Shown in pieces: positions 38,255 through 50,600 of a stretch of DNA of 64,000 nucleotides. The DNA is from Eremophila alpestris peregrina (Eukaryota > Chordata > Aves > Passeriformes > Alaudidae). The position numbers were made by a program, and so were the translations under genes. The notes beneath the pieces are model-generated. The model did not search any database. It saw only the letters and a list, made by a program, of their open reading frames with translations, and was not told the origin of the DNA. The stretch lies in the NCBI GenBank assembly GCA_009792885.1, contig WMCF01000016.1, positions 10,620,200 to 10,684,199 on the forward strand, in the 5' to 3' direction. The stretch's first letter is position 1; each line of letters opens with the position of its first letter.

Positions 38255-39240
38255 TGGGACATAGGGTGATTATCTAGTTCCAGCCCCCACTCAAATTCAA
38301 CAAGGGAATTTTCAGGGCCTTATTGAGCTGGGTTTTAAATATCTCCAAGGCTAGAGATGTCCCCACCTCTCTGGGTCCTGCTCCAACATTTGGCTGCCCT
38401 CATGGTGAAAACATTTTTCCTTGCACATAATTGGGATTTCTTGTGCTGTAACTCTTGTCACTAATTCCATCACTGGGCACCTCCAGGAGTCTGGCTCTGC
38501 TGTCACCACATGCTCCCACTGGAGACTTGTAGACAGTAACAAGATCCCCTCTTCTAAGCCTAAATAAGGCTTCTTAAAGCTTCCTTCTCTTCTAAGACTA
38601 AATAAGCCAAGTTTTATCAGCCTCTCCTCGCACATCTTGTTCTCCAGTACCCTAATTGTTTTGACAGCCCTCCTCTGGCCTTGGTCCAGTATGTCAATGT
38701 TTTCATTTTACTGGGGAGCAAATTGGACCCAGTGTTTCAGATGTGGTCTCAAAAACACTGAATAGAACAGAATAATCTCTTCTCTTTGGTTGCTGGCTAT
38801 AATCTTTCAATACAGCTCAGTATGGGGTGGCCTTCTCCACCACAAGGTCACTCTGTTGACCTATGTTCAGCTTGTCTGTGAGGATCCCCAGGTCCTTTTC
38901 TGCAAAGCTGCTTTCCATTCATTCAGTGCCCAGCCTTTAATGCTGAATGGGGTTACTCCACCACAGATGCAGAACTCCCCAAGCGCCTTTGTTGAAACTT
39001 CACGAGGTCCCTGCCAGTCCCTTTCTTCCCCATGTCAAGGTCCCTGTGAATAGCAGCCTTCCAGCATGTGCTCAATTTCCATCCTGAAAACTGGCTGAAA
39101 GTGCTCTCCATCCCATCATCCGCACCATTAATGAAAAATGTCCACTGATATTATATGTTACACTCATTTGTTACTCTTTCCCTTAAAGAATACAGATTCC
39201 TCTGATGCTCCTTGAGGTCAAAGTCCCTGATGAGATGAAC
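38255..39240 (-). mobile_element. CR1 LINE, 5'-truncated and degenerate
   Basis: On the plus strand this reads as the reverse complement of the CR1 3' third. Landmarks in order are tatctagttccagcccc, gccctcctctggcc, the cagatgtggtctca region, a caggtccttttctgcaaagc block, cacgaggtccctgcc, and the segment ending ccatcatccgcaccattaatga. The element is therefore on the minus strand with its 3' end near 38255. Its reverse transcriptase frame is broken by many substitutions and indels. It is an old, inactive copy; the high-coordinate edge is approximate. Confidence 0.88.
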
Positions 39241-42032
39241 TAATGTCCTGTCACAGAAGTCAGTAAAGGAACAAAATCTGAAGCAAGTTTGATGTCTGTC
39301 CAGTAGCCCCAGATAACAGACATAGCTGGCAACATGAAAGGATCTGTTCTCCCAGTCTCAGCTCTAATCACCATCTGGTCCTTGTCCTTCCACCCTCAAG
39401 CATCTTGCATGCAGACATACGCCTACAGCCTGCAGAGCTGGTTATGGGAGAGCAAGTAAGCTGTTGAAAACATTACATGAGGTTGCCAACCCTTCTGCAC
39501 TAATACAAAATGCAATTACAAGTTGCAGCTTGAACCTGCTTTCTGACATAGTGACAGGGTTATCCTGCATTTATATGAGCAGCTGTGAAAGCAGAATTTG
39601 ACCCTTGATTTGGGGATTAATTTCTACAGGTAAAGACTGAGTACACATGACAATTGCACAGAATCTTGAAGTAACAAGAGCAAACCAACAGATTGTAAAA
39701 TGAAATGAGCTGAGTTCAGTCAGGGCTATTTTCCCTTTAGTTTCTCAAATTCACCAAAGTGAAACCTTTGTCCAAAAAGAGGATGTTTTATTCCTGATTA
39801 TTTGGACCACTAATTCAAAATGCCTATCACTTAGGCCCAACATTATCATCATCACACACAAATTCAATGATCCACTCCTCTTTATATGGAGTGTACCTCT
39901 CATCTGAGAGGCAGAACTGCGAGGGAGACCAGAAGGACTCAAACCTCATGGGAAGAAAAAGCCTTTTAAGTTTCCCGAATAAATGACCTGTCTTTCTTCT
40001 GTCATGCTGTCTGTCTGTCACCAGTTAACAGTTAGCAGTGGCAGGTTGAGGAGCAGGGTGTGGACAGTGGGCAGAGCTGACAGTCCCATGCTCAGCCATT
40101 GTGCTCAAAGGGAGCACTCTGTTCCTTCTGCTGCTGTATCCACACTCACTGGGACTGTTGTTCCAGCCTCACGCCTCCTTGTGTGAAGGCCAACAGCCAG
40201 GCTTTGTTCAAGAAGCAGCTGCTGAGATGTCCTGTCTCATGGAACGAGCTGCTGACATTTCTCCCCCTGCTCATTAGAAAGCAGTGAATAATGGGGTGGG
40301 TTGCCTGGCCCATTTTGTTCTGTGTGAAAAGCCAGGCCCTCAGATCCCAGTGTGCTCCAAAAGGGATTCCCTCATACAGTGGGCTTGCAACAAAGCCAGG
40401 GGACCTGGCTCTCCAGCACCTCCTTCTCATCACCTGATGGAGTGAGGAAAGAGAATGGGCCATGCCAGAAGGTGGATGGGACATGACTGGAGTAAAACGT
40501 GTCCCAGCTCTGCTTCCCTCAGAGCTCGCCCCATAGCTCTGCTGGATGACAAGTGAGCTCAGCTCAGCCAGGGCCTGAGCCAAAGATTCTGTCTGACTGG
40601 ATGACACGTTGTTTATTCAATAACCTTTTGTTCCAGGGTGGATACAAAACAGAGAGGAAATGGTTGAGCAGTTGGGAGGAGCAGGGTAACTGAGGAAACC
40701 ACAACCATTCTTTTGCAATCTTTGCTGCAGCCCAACATTAACATCTAGTGATGTCCACAGATAGGGGTAGTGATGAAGGAACACCTGCATTGTCTTTCCC
40801 CCTATCCCAACAGTGCCTGCATCCAGCTCTGGGTTACAGCATGGAGCTTATCTGTCTGTCTTACCTCACTGACTGTACCACAATTAAATCTGACTTAAGA
40901 AATAATAATTGGTCAGGGTCAGATAAACAAATAGATTGCTTTGAGCAGCCTGGGTGTGGTTGGCAAGTTTTCATAGTTCACAGTAGATGACAGTACATGT
41001 CTAATTTCAGGTGCTCTTTCTTCTTTGTATCTGTGCTAAAGGTGTATCCAGTCCTCAAAATCTCCAGACTCCCTTACCTAAAAGATAGATGCAAGACTAT
41101 ATTTTCCCCACTTTTACATCAGCAGAGAAGTCAATGAAACAAATAAAGTCTCATCCCCTTGAGTGGAGTAGAGAGGAAACACCTCTGAGTATCCCCTGCA
41201 CTTTCCCAACCCAAACATTTAAAGCTTAATACTACACTGCTGTGTATGTGTGCTCCATCAGACATATCAGCTGTGTGGAGCCTTACTGTTTCTTTATTTT
41301 TAGTTTGCTGTGGTCTAGCTGCTTCCTGGCCTGACAGTGTTGTTTCATCTGCCTTCACACAACAAACTAAAAAAGGGCTGCATTTGCCTTTCCAAGTCCT
41401 GGCTTATGATCTCCTCTAGAGCAGGAGATACTGCAGGTATCACAGCTCACCCCGAGTTTTCTTTCTGTTGTGTAGTTGCTCCTCTCAAATGGAAACAACC
41501 CCAGCTGCCCTGAGAGATGCCATGTGGTGCATGCAGAGATTTGTGGATGAAGGGTGAGGGCTAAAGGGGCAGAGACACTGCAGGGATCACTTCACCAAGG
41601 CAAGAACGGGCTCAGAAGTCTGTAATGACCTCCTTAAAAATTACAAGAATAATGTGGAAACCTCCATTTAATAAAGCCCATCTCAAAGTGCTTACAATTG
41701 CCTGTCGAGCCACAGGATACTCCCCTTGGGCTACACTGTGTTATGATAAAATGATGGGCACATTTCAGCATCATTATGTTATAGGAGGTGTATCCAGAGG
41801 AGGTTTTCCTGTATGAGCTGTGGTCCCTCTGGGAGGTACCATCTCACAACCACCAAAAGAACCCAGGCTCATGCAGCAACCTGGGAGAAAGCAAGGGGAA
41901 ATAGACTGCTCAGTTAAAAGATTGTGTTTAAGAGCTTGTTCAGTGCATGGGAGAAATTGCATCTTAGTTGTAGCAGTACTTTCACCTATAATTTTAAAGA
42001 GGCTAAAACTGAATGACCTGGTTTCCTCAGCA

Positions 42033-42111
42033 AGCTGTTGCTGCTACTCTGAGATCCAGAGTTACAGAAGTAGCAGCTGTTGCTGCTACTCTGAGATCCA
42101 GAGTTACAGAA
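42033..42111. repeat. perfect 37-bp tandem duplication, 42-bp period
   Basis: Bases 42033-42069 and 42075-42111 are identical (starting agctgttgctgctactctg), separated by gtagc. Perfect identity indicates a recent duplication or an assembly artefact. Confidence 0.93.
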
Positions 42112-42126
42112 TCTGGATCCAGATTC
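42109..42126. repeat. 18-bp perfect palindrome
   Basis: The sequence gaatctggatccagattc equals its own reverse complement. It starts at the end of the second tandem copy. Confidence 0.93.
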
Positions 42127-45100
42127 CAGAAGAGCTGGAGGTCAGAAACAACTGGTTTTACTTTGCCTGGAGCTCATTGGTGGGTGCAGGGTCGTGTCCC
42201 AGCTCATATCTTTCCAGAATTCCCACTGCCAAAACAGAGTTAGAGAAGGAAGGCAGAACTAAGTTTGCTCATTTGCTATTTGTTTTATATGATGACTTTT
42301 CTCCAGGTTCTCACAGTTGTCTCACTGCCTAAGGCATTCCATGGTGTACTGCAGTATCTGACCTCTCACATTGCAATTCTGTGCTGTGGTTTCAGCTCCT
42401 GTGTGCCTCACACAGGGGCAGCATTCCTCACCACTGCCTGCAAGGCAGATAAGCCTGACTGCTACCTTTGATCAACATCTGGTGAAGGAAAGGCGGGAAA
42501 AGGTTTGGGATTGTAGGGAGTCAAAACAGGGATAAAGCAGCACTGGCAGTGCTCTACCAGCCAGGGCAAAGGGCCATCTCCTCTGGGGTCCCCTGCTAAG
42601 AGGAACCTATAGCTCTCAGCAGGAAAAAAGTGAAAATGCCCACAACCCATTGTAAGCCTCCTGTCAAAGGAAAGGAAACAGTGAGTGTGCCATTCTTTCC
42701 CACAGCTCTGCAGAAAAGCACTTCAAACCTTCCCTGCTCCAACGTAATGGGCTCTTCCAGAGGCAGCAGAGAGAGCAGACTGCTGTGGGTTAATGGGCCC
42801 ACCCCCAGCACCAAGGAGCAGTGGTGCTGCTCCATGGACAAACCAGCTCCAAATAACATTTGCCAAGGCTTTCCTGACTCCATCCCTGGAGACTGCCCTG
42901 GAGCCTGCCCAATCACAATGTCAGGGAATGCTGCTGTCCAGAACATTCCTGCATGCTAATGCACACGAGCTGTTACTTCACACTTGCAGTGATAACCTAA
43001 CTCTTGTTCTTATTAATTCTGACATCCTTCTTGGTCATTCTCCCCTCCCAGTTTGACCATGTTTAGTTCTTTTTAATCTTTCTGTGTAGGCCAATCCTTC
43101 CCAGTGCTATGAATAAATAAAAGCCTTCTGTTCTCATCAACAAAATGGTCTTTTAACAGTTGCAAGAACAACATAGTAATCACTTGGGGAAAAAAAAAAA
43201 CTAAACAAAGGCAGCTAATATTTGATGCATTTAAAAATCTCTGCTCCAGCTATTTTCTACATTTTACAAATAAATCCTTCATTAAACAGAGAAAGCAGTG
43301 AGAAAATTAATGGAGAGAAGAAGCACCAGTGGGTGTTTGAGAGGGACCTGCTAACCCATCAGAAATGCTTACCGCACACAAAGCAGCAGCAGCAGCAGCC
43401 AAAGCAAGCTGAACTTCAGTTAGAAACATCTAAGGAATGTGAATAAGCTGTTAGAGCTGCAACCTTTCCCTGTGCTTTGATCTGATATTAAACATAACTC
43501 AAGAGTGGGAAATTCAACAGCTTCAAAAAGGGTGAAAGGGTCAAAAGTCTTCATGTACCAGGACAGGTAGAGGGTTTATTCTTCCTGGAGAATGCAGGAT
43601 GGAAGTGAATCTGGTGGCTAGGAGCTGCCATCAGGTTAGGGCTGAGTATTTCATCCTCCTCATCTTCATGTAAGACAGACACAACACCCATAAGTAGCAT
43701 GAGCAAGTCCAAGTGAAAAAGAGGGCTGATTTCAATCATGATTAAAAAGTGTAAGAAAAAAATAAACACATTTTTGTGGTCCCTGTATCTTGGAAATGTG
43801 TTTCTGACTGCTATTAGTTGACATGTACTTTTGAAGGTGAAATTGTGGTTTTTCTGGGCTCTGGCCATGTAATGTAACTGTAGAGCATTAGACCTCAGCA
43901 AATAAGATGTTATAGGAAGAGAGACAAGGATGGCTGGAACATCATGTGCTTTACAAACTCAAAATGCTTGGTATGAGAAAACAAAGCCACATTCTCTAGC
44001 CTTTATTCTTGTTTTCCTTGGCTCTCAGTTTCACAGATCCCTAAAATTACTAGAATTACTGTGTTAAAACTAAAGGAGCTGCAATCTGCAGCTGACTAAA
44101 GAATTGTAATATCACTCCACTTTGATGAACCCCGCAGGTATTCTTTCTAAGAGACCTTTCCTAAATTGATTGCCAATAACCTAATATGTCTGCCTCTTTC
44201 TTCTGTCATCATAATCTCACCATAATAAAATAATAGTAATAGAGAAATGGAGTTGAAAATATGAGATATTATTTCAAAACACCTAAACTTGCAGAAATAG
44301 CAAGGTCATCCCAGCAGCCTTAATTCTGCCTTCATGAAGCTGCATGCCAAGCAAACCCAGAAATCATGGGAAACAGTTATATGCCTGTTAAAAATACCTT
44401 GTAAGAGACCACAGGAAAAAAAAAAAGCTGTATTACTCAGAAATTCCATTTTCCTCTTTCACAGGGTTGATACAAACCAAAGCCATTTAATAACATTAGA
44501 TGGAAGGTAAGGTTAAGAGGTCTTCTGGCATTCAATTTCCACCATCACCACGGAAAATTTCTAATACATATCTATGAGATCCAACAGTCTTGTGATTACA
44601 ATGAAATATCCCAAAGAGTAAATGTTCAGAGCTTGACATACTGAGAGAAGTGAGCCAGAGATACCTTACACAGGGCAATACCAGTACAAACTGGAGTGCA
44701 CAGTGTTTGTTACTCTGTGAAGCACCTTTTTGGTGGTGCCTTGCATAAGAGGAAACACTGCTGCAGAGCAGCCTTTGGCAAGATTTAGAGCCCATGTATG
44801 AGCTCCTACAGAGTCAGCAATAAAAATGGAAATTATTTTTCCTTCTTTTGACTGAAGGATAGACACAACATAAATCAGTCAAGTCACGCATTCTACAGCC
44901 CTGGTAACTTCCCCAGTCATTTGGGAAATCACACTTGCCACACTGTGGAACTGCATTAATGATCTCATGGATAATGCACCTGTATTGGGAATTGTAGCCA
45001 TGAGAATACCAGAACCAGAACAAATATCCAGGTCAGGAAGTCCACACTGAGCTCATACGACTGAGAGCCACTGTATGAGGTAGGGAACAGGCAGCTATTA

Positions 45101-47586
45101 TAGTGCTAACACAATTGAATAATTGATGTTACCCAAAGATAGCCAGAGGAAGGGACACAAAGGGGAACACACTGCTGAAGTGATTTAGAATAGATAAAAT
45201 AGTGGAGGAAAATTTTAAACCTCCCAGTCTGACCAGAGCAGTTTTAGCAATGGAGGAGTTTATGTCCTTCAGCTCTCACTGGCATCTAGCTCAGGCTGTA
45301 ATTTGTATTTCAGCAAAGTTTATCCTTGGTGGTTGCCTCTTTAAGTGCAAAGATTATTATACAGAGCCTAAAAGATGTTAATTGTCTTTCTAACTTACAG
45401 TGAATCAAGGCTCAGTTACATCAGCTCTTTGTGTAACACAACTGTGTTTCCATTGTTCTGCTTTCGGGTTCCTTTTCACCCTCTGCTCTTTGCTGATCAA
45501 GAAAACTGAATTTACAAACAAAACTGTAGGTCTGACAGGGAGGACAAAGCTGTTAACTGACCTGAGAAACCAGATTTTTACTAATTGCACTGTTTAATCC
45601 AGCAATACCTGTGTATTAAAAAAACCCCAAACAAACCCAAAATGCCAAGAAATATTTATGTTTCTCTAGTGAAAAAGATATTCAAGGAAAAAGAGAGCAA
45701 ATAGCCACACAGCCCAAAACATGCCTGACAGGAACATGTACCTCCAAGACCCTTCTCCATCAACAGAAGAGGCATTCTCTGTATCAAATCCATGTGATAA
45801 ATACAATGTTTTATCATTTCTTCTGGATTTGTTGCTCCAATTATTGCTATTTTAATTCTATTTCTTAAAACCTTTACCAAGCTTTATGGGAATGTGGAAC
45901 TAAGGCATGGTGTTAAGCATGCACAGAGAACAACTGCAATGCCTCACAGGCTCATGGAGACTGAACAAGTTGCTTGTGTGTCCTGGAGTTCAGTAACTTT
46001 TTGTCTGGACTGGCTGTGGTCTGCTAACAGCAGCTGCAGGGTGAGCAGCATGGGGCCTGTTCCATCCCCTTGCCATGAACTTCATGCCATACAAACAGAG
46101 GGGGATGGAGACACTTCCTTCTGGGGTTACTGCAGACTCCTGCTAGCCTACCTCCAGCTCAGAAGGAAGTGTATCAAAATGAATGAATCAACACTTAGAA
46201 ACACTTTGCCTACACAGGGAGAAAGGTGGTGAGTAAGGATACTTCTGTACAGGTCAACTCTCTTTGCAAAGCCAGCCTCAAACATGGCATGTGATCAATT
46301 GTTAAAAAAAAAAAAAAAGTCACATGGGTTTTATTTATTTTCCTTGCAAGCTGTCTTGAGGACTAGATATTCTCTTTTTCAGAGAAAATACCAGGGTCAT
46401 TTCTGCACATCAAGTGCAGTGCTGTGACCAAAAGTGAGTCACCAGAGCAAGGGAAAGCCTTGGTACCCAGACTAAGTAAGGTTTTGCTTTTCATCTCACA
46501 GATAAATGGTGCAATGACTCATGTACATTCAGGATCTTCTAACTCAAATTAAACAGTCCTGTCTTTGAGGAGACCTGGGGGCAGGTTTGAGTCTTGGTTT
46601 CAGCCAAGTATACTTCCCAATGTTAGTGGATAATCTGCCCAAAGGACATCAGATTTACACCAAGATTCATCCCATTTCAGACTGCCAGCTCAGAATTTGG
46701 CCTTGCATTTTGTCTGCTGCCATCATCAATCCCATTGATTCATTTTGCTGACACCGATTCTGACAGACTGGCTGTCACAGGGAGCAGTAGTCTGCAATGA
46801 TGAAATCAAAGTAAAGATCTCCAAGCACAAGGAAGTTATGAAGTTGCAAGTGTGGTGTGTGACAGGAGGCTACCAGGGAGCCAGGATAGGTGGTTCAAGT
46901 ATGTTACTGGCATGTCCCAGTCCATGCACTGCAGGGGACCTGGTGACACCCAGCACATCTCCATCACAGCATGGGGCACAGAGATCTTCCAGCCAGAAGA
47001 GGCAGGGACAGTTAAGTGCAGCTGGCCCAGCACTGCCCCACTCTGCTGGCTGAGGGCCAAAGGGGTGTTGCTGTGCTGCCACAGCTTACACCCACTCAGG
47101 CTGGTTTCTCCTCAGAGCTGAGGCATGCACAGCCAGCTCCAGTCTCTCTGCTGGACTGTGGAGAAGTGCTCAAAGGTGCCCGTGATGCCTTCTTGTCTCT
47201 CTGTGTTCCAAGGGTGCAGCTGTCTCATTGTATCAGTGTATGAAAGCTGTGCTGACATTTCAGCCTCCCCTCTGGGATCACTTAGGACACTGACCATGAA
47301 TCCAGCAGAAATGGCTCCTAGTCCCACTCCCACAGTGGGCAATACCACTTCACCCCCAAGAGACAGGTGAAAGATAAATCATCCCTTAGAATGAAGTCAA
47401 AATAGTACCAGCAATGTCAAGGACAAGGCTGAGGAAAACTCAAAGCAAACAGGGTGCAGATCTTGACAAAGCAGCAGATAATCCCTTTCTCATTTATGTC
47501 TAGTTGTAAATATTTTATTGGCTCTTCTCTCACTGCTGAGTAGCTGTAATGGCATTTAGTTTCAAGTCCAGTTTCATGCTACTCAC

Positions 47587-47693
47587 CATGGTCATGGGCA
47601 AACACAAACAAGTTGAGTCCTGTCAGCTTCTGGGCCAGGTCGTCGTAGCGGCCGCAGTGCTCGCCAGCGCCGTGCGCGATGAACACCAGCGCC
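47587..47693 (-). CDS. MGLL: MGLL exon 3 (residues 43-77; HGAGEH oxyanion region)
   Basis: This 107-nt exon begins with the third base of a codon and ends with the first base of the Val78 codon. It encodes a peptide starting ALVFIAHGAGEH and ending FVFAHDH. The HGAGEH motif carries Ala51, whose backbone forms part of the oxyanion hole in the human enzyme, and Arg57 and Tyr58 are kept. Position 55 is Cys, where human has Ser. The acceptor reads ttcag before the exon and the donor is a strong gtgagt. The exon is far richer in GC and CpG than the surrounding introns and holds a GCGGCCGC octamer at 47648-47655. The frame continues into exon 4, restoring HDHVGHGQ. Confidence 0.97.
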
Positions 47694-50600
47694 CTGAACG
47701 GAGCAAGGGTACACATCATTAACCTGGCAATCAACCCCCAAAGGCTGCAGAGCTGCAAGGGAAACCAGCACATTCTATTCAGCAACAGCATGTCAGACAT
47801 CAGCAAACACCAGGCAGGTAAGGAATTTGCAGAGTTTGAATACAGGGGAAAGCACTGTCATCCTGACCTGCCATTGACCTGGCCTTCACCAGGCTGTTGT
47901 AGGGTGGATTACAGAGAAGGCAACTGCTCATGGGACAGAGCCACCATGGTCTGCTGCAAGTTCAGATGCAGATGGGCATCAGCATCGGTCCCTGAGCTGG
48001 ATAACTCCATGGGGGCTTGAGGCTCTAAACGGCTCCTCCAGTGTAAGTGATGCCATATGTTTCTTTTGGGACTGGTATCTCTCTGTGATTTAAATGCCAA
48101 CACTGTCCTTAACTTTATAACTTGAAACATTGTCTGATGCTCCAGAACACTCAAAGGTGGAATTTCAGCCAAAGAACTGGTCTCCAGCACTTTGCTTGGA
48201 CTTTGGAATTTTATCTTTTGACAGCAATGACTGTATTTAACAGCTAGGGAATTCCTCAACTTTATCTTGACTGAAGTTTGGATACCTTTTTAGACAGTGT
48301 ATTCAGAGCAATAAGCTGCTTTGATCTTAATATAGATCTAATTCGACCTTAATATATTTAAACTTAAAAAACATGTTGGATGATGAAGAAACTCCTGTCC
48401 TAGCTCTTTAATTAGCATCTGCTTCAAAGTATTTGCTCAGCTGGACAATTTGAAAGAGCATCCATCCAGACCAGAAGGATTGTACAGAGTCCACTGCAAA
48501 CACAAGAGAAACAAGGCAAAGATGCTCTGGTATCTGTCTAACACCAATTAGCAAGGGTGAGGTTAGGTCATGTACCATATTTAACTTGCTGTGCCTTACA
48601 AATCCTCTTTAGTGTCACTGAAGGCTGCAAAACAATCTATGTGGAGCAGTCATTCCTTCCTTTGTCATTGTCCCTCATCAATTGATTTGTCAAGTTATAA
48701 ATGCACCTGGCAGACAGACTGATTTTAGGAGTGCAGGATCTATTATTATAGATCCTCCAAATACTGAAGAAATTGAGACATTGCTTATTCAGTGGAGAAT
48801 ATTAACTTTCTTCCTGTGGGCTCTGATATCCAACAGACTCAGCCAGGCTAAGTCTTTCTGCCCCACACCTCCTACTACCTTCAAGCTTGACAGCTTCCTT
48901 GCTCAATGTCTTACTTCAGCTCTTGAGGGGACCTATATTTGTTTCTGCTGACTGGGCACTGAGATTAAGGTGCAACTTGGCTGACTGAATATAGCCCTTC
49001 ATTTCCCAGAGAAATATTATCTGAATCTATGCACTAATGGCACTAAGTGAATGAAACCTAAAGGGAAGATGGGAAAGAGATCTCTTCCAGGAAATTCTTG
49101 GTTCTTCGTATCTGCGACAGCAAAGCCCTTGTTTTGCTTTTATTCACACTGATGCAGCTCCATGACTTTGCCTGTCAACATCCTTCTAGATGCTAAGAGC
49201 CCTCATTTTATGTGAAACCAAGTGAGAAAAGATAAAAACCTAAAGCTTCAGAGAAGCAAGGTGTTCCTGTGACCCTTCCTTCCAGCTGGAACACAATTGC
49301 CAGGTGTCACAGGACTGAGCCTTGGCACACCACAGGGAACAGACATGGGTTATTATTTGTCTGCAAAATACTGAATAAAACCTGTTGGCACTGCTTGTAC
49401 CTTACTCTAATGACAGTAGCTGTTGAAAAGACTTAGATGCTTTTGAAAGGTTTGTCCTATCAATAATCATAAACAAAGCATAGAATTTCCAATTTGCTAC
49501 ACTGAAACAAAATCAGCCTGTCCTGTTGTTCAATAAAAAGTGAGAGTGGCTTTACTGACTAAAAACTAGGTCACATCTACACAGCTCTTTAGCTCCAGCT
49601 TTTAGATCTAAACACAAGGGCCATATATTAAACACAACCTTCAAAAATTCAAATTAGCATGAATATCATCTGAACAAGGATTGAATGATTTGGCTCTTTA
49701 ACCTAATCTCCAATTTTCCATTACAAAATAAGTTTAGATTTGGCAAATAATACCTGAAGGTAGTGTAACAAATAAACGATTTAATGTATTTTCACTAGCA
49801 AGCTGCCAGGAAAATACAACAAACCATTAGATTGACTGACAGCAGTTCTTTCCTGCATATAAACATTTTTGCAGATATCCCTGCTCTTAAGTCACAGTCT
49901 TCTCCTTCCTTACCACGATGGCTGGAATAACAGAATATCAGAGATTGCTTTCAACAGAGTCATTTAAAATTAATATGGATCCTGCAGTGTTTGAGATTTT
50001 GCAGGACTGCAGTGCCTTTCTGTGCAGTCTCAATGAGAATTTTGTTCAAAAAAGGTTTGTGTCTTGGCCATGTATCAAATTGATAATGGGGAGAAACTTT
50101 TTCACCTCCAGCTTGTGCAGTTGTACTGCTGAAATCCTTGGAAGCTGGCAGGTTATCAGGTAGAAAGCATCGTGCACAGCCTGCAAAGCTCTCTGGAAAG
50201 TGACCTGTGCCTGAATCCCTGCTAATTCTAACGTATCTGACCAGAGGCAAGGAAAGATCATATATCTTTGGATACTTCAGCTGGTTTTGGCTGGTGGAAC
50301 TGTGATTGCTGAACATCTCGAAATAGCACGGCGTTGGCACCTGCTGGGGAAAGCAGCTCCTGGCACAGCAGCAGGATCCCCCGCGCCCAGCGGGTGTGTC
50401 TGCACACAAAGCCAAGGTGTGAGCTGGGCACGGTGAGAGCCCACGCTCTGCTCTCACCTAACTCTGCAACAACAGCTACGGGCTATTAAAGGAAACCACT
50501 TTATTGACTGCTGTTTGCAAAGGCAACAGATGGCTTTTGCAGATTCCTGCCCTTCCCATAGCCTTTATCACCTCCTCCTCCTGCTGCCCCCTCCCCACCG

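Larger units (their letters stand above)
23301..47586 (-). other. MGLL: MGLL intron 3 (24286 nt)
   Basis: The large intron separates the HGAGEH exon from the serine exon and falls inside the Val78 codon. It contains CR1 fragments at about 23510-23660, 35121-35190 and 38255-39240, a tandem duplication at 42033-42111, a T17 run at 37082-37098, an A15 run at 46304-46318 and a short AGC repeat near 43383. No additional conserved exon was recognised, and its many short frames lack codon-level support. Confidence 0.9.

Noticed and set aside
38351..38635. 94-codon minus-strand frame as a gene
   Set aside because: It lies entirely within the CR1 element and in an indel-broken copy.
41820..42332. 170-codon plus-strand open frame with an internal peptide repeat
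   Set aside because: The repeated CCCYSEIQSYR peptide is only the translation of the 42-bp tandem DNA duplication, and the rest is unlike any known protein.
43222..43446. 74-codon frame with a polyglutamine run
   Set aside because: The run comes from a short AGC repeat in intron 3. There is no codon-level or domain support.
49960..50457. 165-codon open frame on the minus strand as a gene
   Set aside because: No recognisable domain, low-complexity Cys/Ser/Pro-rich start, and no match to MGLL residues 1-42. Kept only as a compositional observation.
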